From Microplitis mediator (lineage: Eukaryota; Arthropoda; Insecta; Hymenoptera; Braconidae), in contig NC_079974.1 of assembly GCF_029852145.1 (NCBI RefSeq), forward strand, positions 12,401,041-12,465,040: 64,000 nt of DNA, written 5' to 3'. This document shows positions 14,937 to 27,000 of this stretch, in pieces. Each line of letters begins with the position of its first letter. Position 1 is the first letter of the stretch. A program made the translations under genes and the position numbers. The notes under the pieces are model-generated. The model had not been told where the DNA came from. It saw only the letters and a list, made by a program, of their open reading frames with translations, and ran no database searches.

Positions 14937-15939
14937 TTAATTAATTAATTATTACTTACTAATTTTATTATAAAATATTAATTGAGAAAATCGTATATTA
15001 TACGTATAAGTTAGGGATAAAATTTATCGTTTTCGCGGCGTGGGTTCGAGAGTATTCGGTCGCCATTTTGTTTAAGTGTCTGGGTTGTCTTTGTTAGGTA
15101 GCGTCAGATTAATTAATTAATTCAGTCGAGTCTAGCGACCACTGATTAATTAATTAATAATTAAAATTCTTAAAATTTAAATTACATTTAATTTAGCAGG
15201 TATTTTCTTAGAGATACTGAGTCTCACCGACCGTTCTCTAGGAGGTGCTGAAATTTAGTTTGGTAGAAATTATTGGACATTGTGACCTTGGTGCCGAGTC
15301 TCACCGACCGCATCACTGGAAAAATTCAAGACAACAAAAACCCAGAACTTAGGCGGTAATAAATTTTATAATTGCGAATATATGGTATGTGTGTGTGTGC
15401 GATCTGGTATTAAATTTTCCCTCGCCAGCAAATTGTTAAAAATAAAGGAAGTGATAATAATTCTAGAGATTTGAGAAATTGATATGAAAATTATAAAAAT
15501 TAAAAACACGTTAAAATTGTCGGGACACTTAAAGCTTTATCATTGTTAAAGATAATTAATATTAAGTAGAAAACATATCTGTTGCCACCAATTTGTTATA
15601 AATAAATTTGGATATATTTTATATAATTTATTGAAATAATTATTCTCGATTGACTAATGATGTTGAGTCTGACGACCACTCATTAAGTGATTGATTAAAT
15701 TCAAAATAAGAACCTAACTCTGCAGCTGTGTGGTCCAGCCTGGATAAGGAGATTTTCGGACTCATCCTTGAGATTTCTTTTGCTCTCTGCTTTGTTTTGC
15801 CTTGCACACGATACTGAGAGATCGTGCAATTTTACTCTCAGTGGCGCCCTTAGAACTTTTTGAGTTCAAAAGGTGTCCAAATTGTGACCTCGTAAGCCTC
15901 GTCCTCAAGACCACGGAAGTCGAGGGGTACCCGGTTATA
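14937..15939 (+). repeat. Right arm of 1,003-bp inverted repeat, ending like an LTR 3' end
   Basis: Mirror of 13,792-14,794. Its 3' end reads CCCGGTTATA and is followed, after two or three T residues, by a tRNA-Lys primer-binding site. This is the layout expected at a 5' LTR/PBS junction, so the end of the arm is probably U5 of an LTR. The true LTR start inside the arm is not evident. Confidence 0.85.
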
Positions 15940-15941
15940 TT

Positions 15942-15959
15942 TGGCGCCCAACGTGGGGC
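15942..15959 (+). other. Primer-binding site, tRNA-Lys (CUU) type
   Basis: TGGCGCCCAACGTGGGGC is an 18-nt match to the complement of the 3' end of the animal tRNA-Lys(CUU) class, the PBS used by gypsy-type elements and several retroviruses. It directly follows the LTR-like end of the right arm. Unusually, an inverted LTR end begins only a few bases after it, so PBS and flanks together form a near-palindrome of about 40 bp. This prevents normal internal sequence from following. Confidence 0.85.
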
Positions 15960-15965
15960 GCCAAA

Positions 15966-16372
15966 TATAACCGGGTACCCCTCGACTTCCGTGGTCTTGT
16001 GCTGTTGATAGCAAGTTTATAATATTGTAATAATTTTTTGATGCGTCCTATCTATAGTAGCACCAGGCAGTGAGTGAGTCTCGAGTGCGTCTCGGTGTGC
16101 TGCGAAGCCGGCATCCCCACTCTTGATTCCATCTCAGGCTCGTATCATCCAAATTTCAAATAAATTTTTATCTCTAGAAATGGCGGGACTCGGGGCCCCA
16201 TAGAGTACCCATTCGTCACACGGCCAAACGTGTCAACCAATCAGTTAGAGTTTTATATTATCGATCTCTAACGGCGTGGGGGCAACGGTGATGCGTGGGC
16301 CGAGAGCGCAGTCGAATAAAATTCAAATTCAAATATTTAAAATAAAATTAATTAAATAAAATCCCTGTTATA
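15966..16372 (-). mobile_element. 407-bp LTR-like segment in inverted orientation
   Basis: Read on the minus strand it starts TATAACAGGG and ends CCCGGTTATA, so its termini are inverted repeats of each other. Its 3'-most ~34 bp equal the end of the 1,003-bp arm (15,907-15,939 reversed), after which the two diverge. It therefore looks like a related but different LTR joined head-to-head through the PBS. Confidence 0.7.
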
Positions 16373-18489
16373 TAAAAGTCCAGTTCCGCAAAAAAAAAAA
16401 ATTATTTCTCTCTTATCAACTGATAGGTAGTCAGCTGACTGCCAACAGTTGAATGAACAGCTGAGGATTTTTTCTTTAAAAATCATGTCCCGCGTCAGAA
16501 AATAATTATTTTTCTCTTATCAACTGACTGGTAGACAGCGGACTGCCAACAGTTTCAGAAAGAACTGAGAATTTTTTAGAAAGTAAAGTCCAGTTCCGCA
16601 AAAAAAAAAATTATTTCTCTCTTATCAACTGATAGGTAGTCAGCTGACTGCCAACAGTTAAATGAACGGCTGAGGATTTTTTCTTTAAAAATCATGTCCC
16701 GCGTCAGAAAATAATTATTTTTCTCTTATCAACTGACTGGTAGACAGCGGACTGCCAACAGTTTCAGAAAAAACTGAGAATTTTTTAGAAAGTAAAGTCC
16801 AGTTCCGCAAAAAAAAAAATTATTTCTCTCTTATCAACTGATAGGTAGTCAGCTGACTGCCAACAGTTAAATGAACGGCTGAGGATTTTTTCTTTAAAAA
16901 TCATGTCCCGCGTAAGAAAAAAATTCTTTTTCTCTTATCAACTGACTGGTAGTCAGCTGACTGCCAACAGGTAAACGAACGACTAAGAGTTTTTTATCTG
17001 AAATTCAGTAGCGAAAAAAAAAATTTATTTTGCTCTTATCAACTGACTGGTAGACAGCGGACTGCCAACAGTTTCGAAAAGAACTGACAATTTTTTGAAA
17101 ATAAAAGTCCAGTCCCGCAAAAAAAAAAAATTAGTCTTCTCTTATCAACTGACTGGTAGTCAGCTGCCTGCCAACGGTTTCAGAAAGAACTGAGAATTTT
17201 TTAAAAATAAAAGTCGGGTCTCGCAAAAAAAAAAAATTATTTTTCTCTTATCAACTGACTGGCAGTCAGCTAACTGCCAACAGGTAAACGAACGACTGAG
17301 AATTTTTTATCTAAAATTCAGTAGCGCAAAAAAAAAATTTATTTTGCTCTTATCAACTGACTGGTAGACAGCGGACTGCCAACAGTTTCGAAAAGAACTG
17401 AGAATTTTTTGAAAATAAAAGTCTAGTCCTGCAAAAAAAAAAAATTAGTCTTCTCTTCTCAACTGACTGGTAGTACGCTGACTGCCAACGGTTTCAGAAA
17501 GAACTGAGAATTTTTTAAAAATAAAAGTCCAGTCCTGCAAATATAAAAATTATTTTTCTCTTATCAACTGACTGGTAGTCAGCAGACTGCCAACAGTTAA
17601 ATGAACGGGTAAGGATTTTTTCTTTAAAAGTCATGTCCTGCGTACAAAAAAATTTTATTTCTCTTATCAACTGACTGGTAGACAGCGGACTGCCAACAGT
17701 TTCGGAGAGAACTGAGAATTTTTTAAAAATAAAAGTCCAGTTCCGCAAAAAAAAAAAATTATTTCTCTCTTATCAACTGATAGGTAGTCAGCTGACTGCC
17801 AACAGTTGAATGAACAGCTGAGGATTTTTTCTTTAAAAATCATGTCCCGCGTCAGAAAATAATTATTTTTCTCTTATCAACTGACTGGTAGACAGCGGAC
17901 TGCCAACAGTTTCAGAAAGAACTGAGAATTTTTTAGAAAGTAAAGTCCAGTTCCGCAAAAAAAAAAATTATTTCTCTCTTATCAACTGATAGGTAGTCAG
18001 CTGACTGCCAACAGTTAAATGAACGGCTGAGGATTTTTTCTTTAAAAATCATGTCCCGCGTCAGAAAATAATTATTTTTCTCTTATCAACTGACTGGTAG
18101 ACAGCGGACTGCCAACAGTTTCAGAAAAAACTGAGAATTTTTTAGAAAGTAAAGTCCAGTTCCGCAAAAAAAAAAATTATTTCTCTCTTATCAACTGATA
18201 GGTAGTCAGCTGACTGCCAACAGTTAAATGAACGGCTGAGGATTTTTTCTTTAAAAATCATGTCCTGCGTAAGAAAAAAATTCTTTTTCTCTTATCAACT
18301 GACTGGTAGTCAGCTGACTGCCAACAGTTTCGTAGAGAACTGAGAATTTTTTAAAAATAAAAGTCGAGTCCCGCAAAAAAAATAAATTATTTTTCTCTTA
18401 ACAACTGACGGGTAGTCAGCTGACTGCCAACAGTTAAATGAACGGCTGAGGATTTTTTCTTTAAAAATCATGTCCCGCGTAAGAAAAAT
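16373..18489 (+). repeat. Satellite array, segment 2
   Basis: The same ~105-bp satellite resumes in the same orientation after the LTR-derived insert. Class A and B units with the variants AACTGATAGGTAGTCAGC and AGTCCAGTTCCGC dominate. The block at about 16,374-16,900 is repeated at about 17,725-18,270, an offset near 1,350 bp. Confidence 0.95.
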
Positions 18490-18703
18490 AGTATATTACA
18501 CACTGAGGGAAGTAAAGTAAGAAATGTCTCAGATCACATGTAATTGTTGGCCGAGGCGAAGCCGAGGTCAACAAACATGTGATCTGTGGCTTTCTTATTT
18601 AGTTCCCGAGGAGTGTATGCTATTTTTCTCCTCGACGGAGGCGGAAAGCGGCAACTTCGTTTTGCACAGCGGGACGAAAGTTGACGCTTTCCGCCCGTCG
18701 AGG
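18490..18703. mobile_element. Double-hairpin insert in satellite, copy 1
   Basis: A 214-bp non-satellite insert flanked by AGAAAAAT on both sides (18,482-18,489 and 18,704-18,711), compatible with an 8-bp target duplication. It folds as two consecutive hairpins. The first spans about 18,482-18,630 and its inner arms contain AGATCACATGT and ACATGTGATCT. The second spans about 18,623-18,710, with arms TTTTTCTCCTCGACG and CGTCGAGGAGAAAAA plus GGCGGAAAGCG and CGCTTTCCGCC. It is much richer in GC and CpG than its surroundings. Probably a MITE-like non-autonomous element of unrecognised family. Confidence 0.7.
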
Positions 18704-21700
18704 AGAAAAATTATTTTTCTCTTATCAACTGACTGGCAGTCAGCTGACTGCCATCAGTTTCGAAAAGAACTGAGAATTTCTTAAAAATAAAAGTCCAGTC
18801 CCGCAAAAAAAAAAATTATTTCTCTCTTATCAACTGATGGGTAGTCAGCTGACTGCCAACAGGTTCGTAGAGAACTGAGAATTTTTTAAAAATAAAAGTC
18901 GAGTCCCGCAAAAAAAATAAATTATTTTTCTCTTAACAACTGAGTGGTAGTCAGCTGAATGCCAACAGGTAATCGAACGGCTGAGAATTTTTTATCTAAA
19001 ATTCAGTAGCGCAAAAAAAAAATTTATTTTGCTCTTATCAACTGACTGGTAGACAGCGGACTGCCAACAGTACCGAAAAGAACTGAGAATTTTTTAAAAA
19101 TAAAAGTCCAGTCCCGCAAAAAAAAAATTATATTTCTCATATCAACTGACTGGCAGTCAGCTGACTGCGAACAGTTGAATGAACGGCTGAGGATTTTTTC
19201 TCTGAAAATCATGTCCCGCGTAAAAAAAAAATATTTTTCCCTTATCGACTGACTGGTAGTCAGCAAACTGCCAACAGTAAAATGAACGGCTAAGGATTTT
19301 TTCTTTGAAAATCATGTCCCGCGTAAGAAAAAAATTATTTTTCTCTTATTAACTGACTGGCAGTCAGCTGACTGCCGACAGTGTCGAAAGGAACTGGAAA
19401 TTTTTTAACAATAAAAGTCCAGTCCCGCAAAAAAACAAATGATTTTTCTTTTATAAACTGACTGGTAGTCAGCTGACTGCCAAAAGTTAAATGAACGGCT
19501 GAGGATTTTTTTTTTTTAAAATCATGTCCCGCGCAAAAAAAAAATTTATTTTGCTCTTATCAACTGACTGGTAGACAGCGGACTGCCAACAGTTTCGAAA
19601 AGAACTGAGAATTTTTTGAAAATAAAAGTCCAGTCCCGCAAAAAAAAAAAATTAGTCTTCTCTTATCAACTGACTGGTAGTCAGCTGCCTGCCAACGGTT
19701 TCAGAAAGAACTGAGAATTTTTTAGAAATAAAAGTCGGGTCTCGCAAAAAAAAAAAATTATTTTTCTCTTATCAACTGACTGGCAGTCAGCTGACTGCCA
19801 ACAGGTAAACGAACGACTGAGAATTTTTTATCTAAAATTCAGTAGCGCAAAAAAAAAATTTATTTTGCTCTTATCAACTGACTGGTAGACAGCGGACTGC
19901 CAACAGTTTCGAAAAGAACTGAGAATTTTTTGAAAATAAAAGTCCAGTTCTGCAAATATAAAAATTATTTTTCTCTTATCAACTGACTGGTAGTCAGCAG
20001 ACTGCCAACAGTTAAATGAACGGCTAAGGATTTTTTCTTTAAAAATCATGTCCTGCGTACAAAAAAATTCTATTTCTCTTATCAACTGACTGGTAGACAG
20101 CGGACTGCCAACAGTTTCAGAAAGAACTGAGAATTTTTTAGAAAGAAAAGTCCAGTTCCGTAAAAAAAAAAAATTATTTCTCTCTTATCAACTGATAGGT
20201 AGTCAGCTGACTGCCAACAGTTAAATGAACGGCTGAGGATTTTTTTTTTAAAAATCATGTCCCGCGTAAGAAAAAAATTCTTTTTCTCTTATCAACTGAC
20301 TGGTAGTCAGCTGACTGCCAACAGTTTCGTAGAGAACTGAGAATTTTTTAAAAATAAAAGTCGAGTCCCGCAAAAAAAATAAATTATGTTTCTCTTAACA
20401 GATGACGGGTAGTCAGCTGACTGCCAACAGTTAAATGAACGGCTGAGGATTTTTTCTTTAAAAATCATGTCCCGCGTAAGAAAAAAATTATTTTTCTCTT
20501 ATCAACTGACTGGCAGACAGCTGACTGCCATCAGTTTCGAAAAGAACTGAGAATTTCTTAAAAATAAAAGTCCAGTCCCGCAAAAAAAAAATGTATTCTT
20601 CCCGTATCAACTGTCTGGTAGTCGGCTGACTGCCAACAGTTGAATGAACGGCTGAGAATTTTTTATCTAAAATTCAGTATTGCTAAAAAAAATTTATTTT
20701 GCTCTTATCAACTGACTGGTAGTCAGCTGACTACCAACAGTTGAATGAACGGCTGAGGATTTTTTCTTTAAAAATCATGTCCCGCTTAAGAAAAAATTAT
20801 TTTTCTCATATCAACTGACTGGCAGTCAGCTGACTGCCAACGGTTTCGAAAAGAACTGAGAATTTTTTAGAAATAAAAGTCCAGTCCCGCAAAAAAAAAA
20901 ATTATTATTCTCCTATCAACTGACTGGTAGTCAGCTGCCTGCCAACGGTTTCAGAAAGAACTGAGAATTTTTTAAAACTAAAAGTCCAGTCCCGCAAATA
21001 TAAAAATTATTCTTCTCTTATCAACTGACTGGTAGTCAGCTGACTGCCAACAGTTAAATGAACGGCTGAGAATTTTTTCTTTAAAAATCATATCCCGCGT
21101 AAGAAAAATATTATTTTTCTCTTATCAACTGACTGGCAGTCAGCTGACTGCCAACAGGTAAACGAACGACTGAGAATTTTTTATCTAAAATTCAGTCCCG
21201 CAAAAAAAAAAAAATTAGTCTTCTCTTATCAACTGACTGGTAGTCAGCTGACTGCCAACGGTTTCAGAAAGAACTGAGAATTTTTTAAAAATAAAAGTCC
21301 AGTCCCGCAAATATAAAAATTATTCTTCTCTTATCAACTGACTGGTAGTCAGCTGACTGCCAACAGTTAAATGAACGGCTGAGAATTTTTTCTTCGAAAA
21401 TCATGTCCGCGTAAAAAAAATATTATTTTTCTCTTATCAACTGACCGTCAGTCAGCTGACTGCCAACAGGTAAACGAACGACTGAGAATTTTTTATCTAA
21501 GATTCAGTAGCGCAAAAAAAAAATTTATTTTGCTCTTATCAACTGACTGGTAGACAGCGGACTGCAAACAGTTTCGAAAAGAACTGAGAATTTTTTGAAA
21601 ATAAAAGTCCAGTCCCGCAAAAAAAAAAATTAGTCTTCTCTTATCAACTGATTGGTAGTACGCTGACTGCCAACGGTTTCAGAAAGAACTGAGAATTTCT

Positions 21701-23824
21701 TAAAAATAAAAGTCCAGTCCCGCAAATATAAAAATTATTTTTCTCTTATCAACTGACTGGCAGTCAGCTGACTGCCAACAGTTTCGAAAAGAACTGAGAA
21801 TTTTTTAAAAATAAAAATCCAGTCCCGCAAAAAAAAAAAATTATTCTTCTCTTATCAACTGAGTGGTAGTCAGCTGACTGCCAACGGTTTCAGAAAGAAC
21901 TGAGAATTTTTTAAAAATAAATGTCCAGTCCCGCAAATATAAAAATTATTCTTCTCTTATCAACTGACTGGTAGTCAGCTGACTGCCAACAGTTAAATGA
22001 ACGGCTGAGAATTTTTTCTTTAAAAGTCATGTCCCTCGTGAGAAAAATATTATGTTTCTCTTATCAACTGACTGGTAGTCAGCAGACTGCCAACAGTTAA
22101 ATGAACGGCTGAGGATTTTTTCTTTAAAAATCATGTCCCGCGTAAGAAAAATATTATTTTTCTCTTATCAACTGACTGGCAGTCAGCTGACTGCCAACAG
22201 GTAAACGAACGACTGAGAATTTTTTATCTAAAATTCAGTAGCGCAAAAAAAAAATTTATTTTGCTCTTATCAACTGACTGGTAGACAGCGGACTGCCAAC
22301 AGTTTCGAAAAGAACTGAGAATTTTTTGAAAATAAAAGTCCAGTCCCTTCAAAAAAAAAATTAGTCTTCTCTTATCAACTGACTGGTAGTCAGCTGACTG
22401 CCAACGGTTTCAGAAAGAACTGAGAATTTTTTAAAAATAAAAGTCCAGTCCCGCAAATATAAAAATTATTTTTCTCTTATCAACTGACTGGCAGTCAGCT
22501 GACTGCCAACAGTTTCGAAAAGAACTGAGAATTTTTTAAAAATAAAAATCCAGTTCCGCAAAAAAAAAAAAATATTCTTCTCTTATCAACTGAGTGGTAG
22601 TCAGCTGACTGCCAACAGTTAAATGAACGGCTGAGGATTTTTTCTTTAAAAATCATGTCCTGCGTGAGAAAAAAATTATTTTTCTCTTATCAACTGAGTG
22701 GTAGTCAGCTGACTGCCAACGGTTTCAGAAAGAACTGAGAATTTTTTAAAAATAAAAGTCCAGTCCCGCAAATATAAAAATTATTCTTCTCTTATCAACT
22801 GACTGGTAGTCAGCTGACTGCCAACAGTTAAATGAACGGCTGAGAATTTTTTCTTTAAAAATCATGTCCCGCGTAAGAAAAATATTATTTTTCTCTTATC
22901 AACTGACTGGCAGTCAGCTGACTGCCAACAGGTAAACGAACGACTGAGAATTTTTTATCTAAAATTCAGTAGCGCAAAAAAAAAATCTATTTTGCTCTTA
23001 TCAACTGACTGGTAGACAGCGGACTGCCAACAGTTTCGAAAAGAACTGAGAATTTTTTGAAAATAAAAGTCCAGTCCCGCAAAAAAAAAAAAAGTCTTCT
23101 CTTATCAACTGATTGGTAGTACGCTGACTGCCAACGGTTTCAGAAAGAACTGAGAATTTCTTAAAAATAAAAGTCCAGTCCCGCAAATATAAAAATTATT
23201 TTTCTCTTATCAACTGACTGGCAGTCAGCTGACTGCCAACAGTTTTGAAAAGAACTGAGAATTTTTTAAACATAAAAATCCAGTCCCGCGAAAAAAAAAA
23301 AATTATTCTTCTCTTATCAACTGACTGGTAGTGAGCAGACTGCCAACAGTTAAATGAACGGCTGAGGATTTTTTCTTTAAAAACCATGTCCTGCGTAAAA
23401 AAAAATTCTATTTGTCTTATCAACTGACTGGTAGACAGCGGACTGCCAACAGTTTCGGAGAGAACTGAGAATTTTTTAAAAATAAAAGTCCAGTCCCGCA
23501 AAAAAAAAAAATTATTTTTCACTCATCAACTGACTGGTAGTCAGCTGACTGCCAACAGTTGAATGAACGGCTGAGGATTTTTTCTTAAAAAATCATGTCC
23601 CGCGTCAGAAAATAATTATTTTTCTCTTATCAACTGACTGGTAGACAGCGGACTGCCAACAGTTTTGTAGAGAACTGAGAATTTTTTAAAAATAGAAGTC
23701 GAGTCCCGCAAAAAAAATAAATTATTTTTCTCTTAACAACTGACGGGTAGTCAGCTGACTGCCAACAGTTAAATGAACGGCTGAGGATTTTTTCTTTAAA
23801 AATCATGTCCCGCGTAAGAAAAAT
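18704..23824 (+). repeat. Satellite array, segment 3
   Basis: Continuous ~105-bp units in the same orientation. It includes a block with the rare variants AGCAAACTGCCAACAGTAAAA and ACAAATGATTTTTC (about 19,130-19,500) that also occurs near 4,630-4,990, 12,560-12,930 and 26,230-26,600. It also includes the block with CAGTATTGCT (about 20,677) shared with 439, 7,328 and 9,834. These shared blocks show that the array grew by multi-unit duplication. Confidence 0.95.
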
Positions 23825-24038
23825 AGTATTTTACACACCTAGGGAAGTAAAGTAAGAAATGTCTCAGATCACATGTAATTGTTGGCCGAGGCGAAGCCGA
23901 GGTCAACAAACATGTGATCTGAGGCTTTCTTATTTACTTCCCGAGGAGTGTATACTATTTTTCTCCTCGACGGAGGCGGGAAGCGGCAACTTCGTTTTGC
24001 ACAGCGGGACGAAAGTTGACGCTTTCCGCCCGGAGGTG
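23825..24038. mobile_element. Double-hairpin insert in satellite, copy 2
   Basis: Second copy of the 18,490 insert, differing at scattered positions, with the same junctions to the satellite (AGAAAAAT at 23,817-23,824 and 24,039-24,046) and the same left-flank unit variant (AACAACTGACGGGTAGTC). It therefore probably arose by segmental duplication of the array rather than by a second insertion. In this copy the outer right arm of the second hairpin is degraded: GGAGGTGAGAAAAA instead of CGTCGAGGAGAAAAA. Confidence 0.7.
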
Positions 24039-27000
24039 AGAAAAATTATTTTTCTCTTATCAACTGACTGGCAGTCAGCTGACTGCCAACAGTTTCGAAA
24101 AGAACTGAGAATTTCTTAAAAATAAAAGTCCAGTCCCGCAAAAAAAAAATGTATTCTTCCCGTATCAACTGTCTGGTAGTCGGCTGACTGCCAACAGTTA
24201 AATGAACGGCTGAGAATTTTTTATCTAAAATTCAGTAGCGCTAAAAAAAATTTATTTTGCTCTTATCAACTGACTGGTAGTCAGCTGACTACCAACAGTT
24301 GAATGAACGGCTGAGGATTTTTCCTTTAAAAATCATGTCCCGCTTAAGAAAGAAATTATTTTTCTCATATCAACTGACTGGCAGTCAGCTGACTGCCAAC
24401 AGTTTCGAAAAGAACTGAGAATTTTTTAAAAATAAAAGTCCAGTCCCGCAAAAAAATAAATTATTATTCTCCTATCAACTGACTGGTAGTAAGCTGACTG
24501 CCAATAGTTAAATAAACGGCTGAGCATTTTATTTTTAAAAATCATGTCCCGCTTAAGAAAAAAATTATTTTTCTCATATCAACTGACTGGCAGTCAGCTG
24601 ACTGCCAACAGTTTCGAAAAGAACTGAGAATTTTTTAAAAATAAAAGTCCAGTCCCGCAAATATAAAAATTATTTTTCTCTTATCAACTGACTGGTAGTC
24701 AGCTGACTGCCAACAGTTAAATGAACGGCTAAGAATTTTTTCTTTAAAAATCATGTCCCGCGTAAGAAAAATATTATTTTTCTCTTATCAACTGACTGGC
24801 AGTCAGCTGACTGCCAACAGGTAAACGAACGACTGAGAATTTTTTATCTAAAATTCAGTAGCGCAAAAAAAAAAATTTATTTTGCTCTTATCAACTGACT
24901 GGTAGACAGCGGACTGCCAACAGTTTCGAAAAGAACTGAGAATTTTTTGAAAATAAAAGTCCAGTCCCGCAAAAAAAAAAATTAGTCTTCTCTTATCAAC
25001 TGATTGGTAGTACGCTGACTGCCAACGGTTTCAGAAAGAACTGAGAATTTTTTAAAAATAAAAGTCCAGTCCCGCAAATATAAAAATTATTTTTCTCTTA
25101 TCAACTGACTGGCAGTCAGCTGACTGCCAACAGTTTCGAAAAGAACTGAGAATTTTTTAAAAATAAAAATCCAGTCCCGCAAAAAAAAAAAATTATTCTT
25201 CTCTTATCAACTGAGTGGTAGTCAGCTGACTGCCAACAGTTAAATGAACGGCTGAGGATTTTTTCTTTAAAAATCATATCCTGCGTGAGAAAAAAATTAT
25301 TTTTCTCTTATCAACTGAGTGGTAGTCAGCTGACTGCCAACGGTTTCAGAAAGAACTGAGAATTTTTTAAAAATAAAAGTTCAGTCCCGCAAATATAAAA
25401 ATTATTCTTCTCTTATCAACTGACTGGTAGTCAGCTGACTGCCAACAGTTAAATGAACGGCTGAGAATTTTTTTTTTAAAAATCATGTCCCGCGTAAAAA
25501 AAATATTATTTTTCTCTTATCAACTGACTGGCAGTCAGCTGACTGCCAACAGGTAAACGAACGACTGAGAATTTTTTATCTAAAATTCAGTAGCGCAAAA
25601 AAAAAATTTATTTTGCTCTTATCAACTGACTGGTAGACAGCGGACTGCCAACAGTTTCGAAAAGAACTGAGAATTTTTTGAAAATAAAAGTCCAGTCCCG
25701 CAAAAAAAAAAATTAGTCTTCTCTTATCAACTGATTGGTAGTACGCTGACTGCCAACGGTTTCAGAAAGAACTGAGAATTTCTTAAAAATAAAAGTCCAG
25801 TCCCGCAAATATAAAAATTATTTTTCTCTTATCAACTGACTGGCAGTCAGCTGACTGCCAACAGTTTCGAAAAGAACTGAGAATTTTTTAAACATAAAAA
25901 TCCAGTCCCGCGAAAAAAAAAAAATTATTCTTCTCTAATCAACTGACTGGTAGTGAGCAGACTGCCAACAGTTAAAGGAACGGCTGAGGATTTTTTCTTT
26001 AAAAATCATGTCCTGCGTAAAAAAAAATTCTATTTCTCTTATCAACTGACTGGTAGACAGCGGACTGCCAACAGTTTCGGAGAGAACTGAGAATTTTTTA
26101 AAAATAAAAGTCCAGTCCCGCAAAAAAAAAAAATTATTTTTCACTCATCAACTGACTGGTAGTCAGCTGACTGCCAACAGTTTCGTAGAGAACTGCGAAT
26201 TTTTTAAAAATAAAAGTCCAGTCCCGCAAAAAAAAAATTATATTTCTCATATCAACTGACTGGCAGTCAGCTGACTGCGAACAGTTGAATGAACGGCTGA
26301 GGATTTTTTCTCTGAAAATCATGTCCCGCGTAAAAAAAAAATATTTTTCCCTTATCGACTGACTGGTAGTCAGCAAACTGCCAACAGTAAAATGAACGGC
26401 TAAGGATTTTTTCTTTGAAAATCATGTCCCGCGTAAGAAAAAAATTATTTTTCTCTTATTAACTGACTGGCAGTCAGCTGACTGCCGACAGTGTCGAAAG
26501 GAACTGGAAATTTTTTAACAACAAAAGTCCAGTCCCGCAAAAAAACAAATGATTTTTCTTTTATAAACTGACTGGTAGTCAGCTGACTGCCAAAAGTTAA
26601 ATGAACGGCTGAGGATTTTTTTTTTTTAAAATCATGTCCCGCGCAAAAAAAAAATTTATTTTGCTCTTATCAACTGACTGGTAGACAGCGGACTGCCAAC
26701 AGTTTCGAAAAGAACTGAGAATTTTTTGAAAATAAAAGTCCAGTCCCGCAAAAAAAAAAAATTAGTCTTCTCTTATCAACTGACTGGTAGTCAGCTGCCT
26801 GCCAACGGTTTCAGAAAGAACTGAGAATTTTTTAGAAATAAAAGTCGGGTCTCGCAAAAAAAAAAAATTATTTTTCTCTTATCAACTGACTGGCAGTCAG
26901 CTGACTGCCAACAGGTAAACGAACGACTGAGAATTTTTTATCTAAAATTCAGTAGCGCAAAAAAAAAATTTATTTTGCTCTTATCAACTGACTGGTAGAC

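Larger units (their letters stand above)
13792..16372. mobile_element. LTR-retrotransposon-derived foldback element inserted in the satellite
   Basis: A 2,581-bp block unrelated to the satellite. Its ends are inverted: it starts TATAACCGGG and ends CCCTGTTATA (9 of 10 bases match after reverse complementing). TAAA lies directly outside both ends (13,788-13,791 and 16,373-16,376), consistent with a 4-bp target duplication like that made by gypsy-type integrases. Inside are two 1,003-bp inverted arms around a 142-bp spacer, a tRNA-Lys type primer-binding site, and a 407-bp LTR-like segment. No gag or pol reading frame is visible. It is a rearranged non-autonomous derivative, not an intact element. 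The family could be gypsy-like, or BEL-like given the short target duplication; I cannot decide between them. Confidence 0.8.

Noticed and set aside
15802..16008. 68-codon plus-strand frame and its minus-strand partner at 13,573-13,929
   Set aside because: Both come from the two arms of the LTR-type inverted repeat and run across PBS or satellite junctions; no family similarity.
18524..18784. 86-codon frames at 18,524 and 23,859
   Set aside because: They translate the double-hairpin insert and run into satellite; the duplicated frame reflects duplicated DNA, not a gene.
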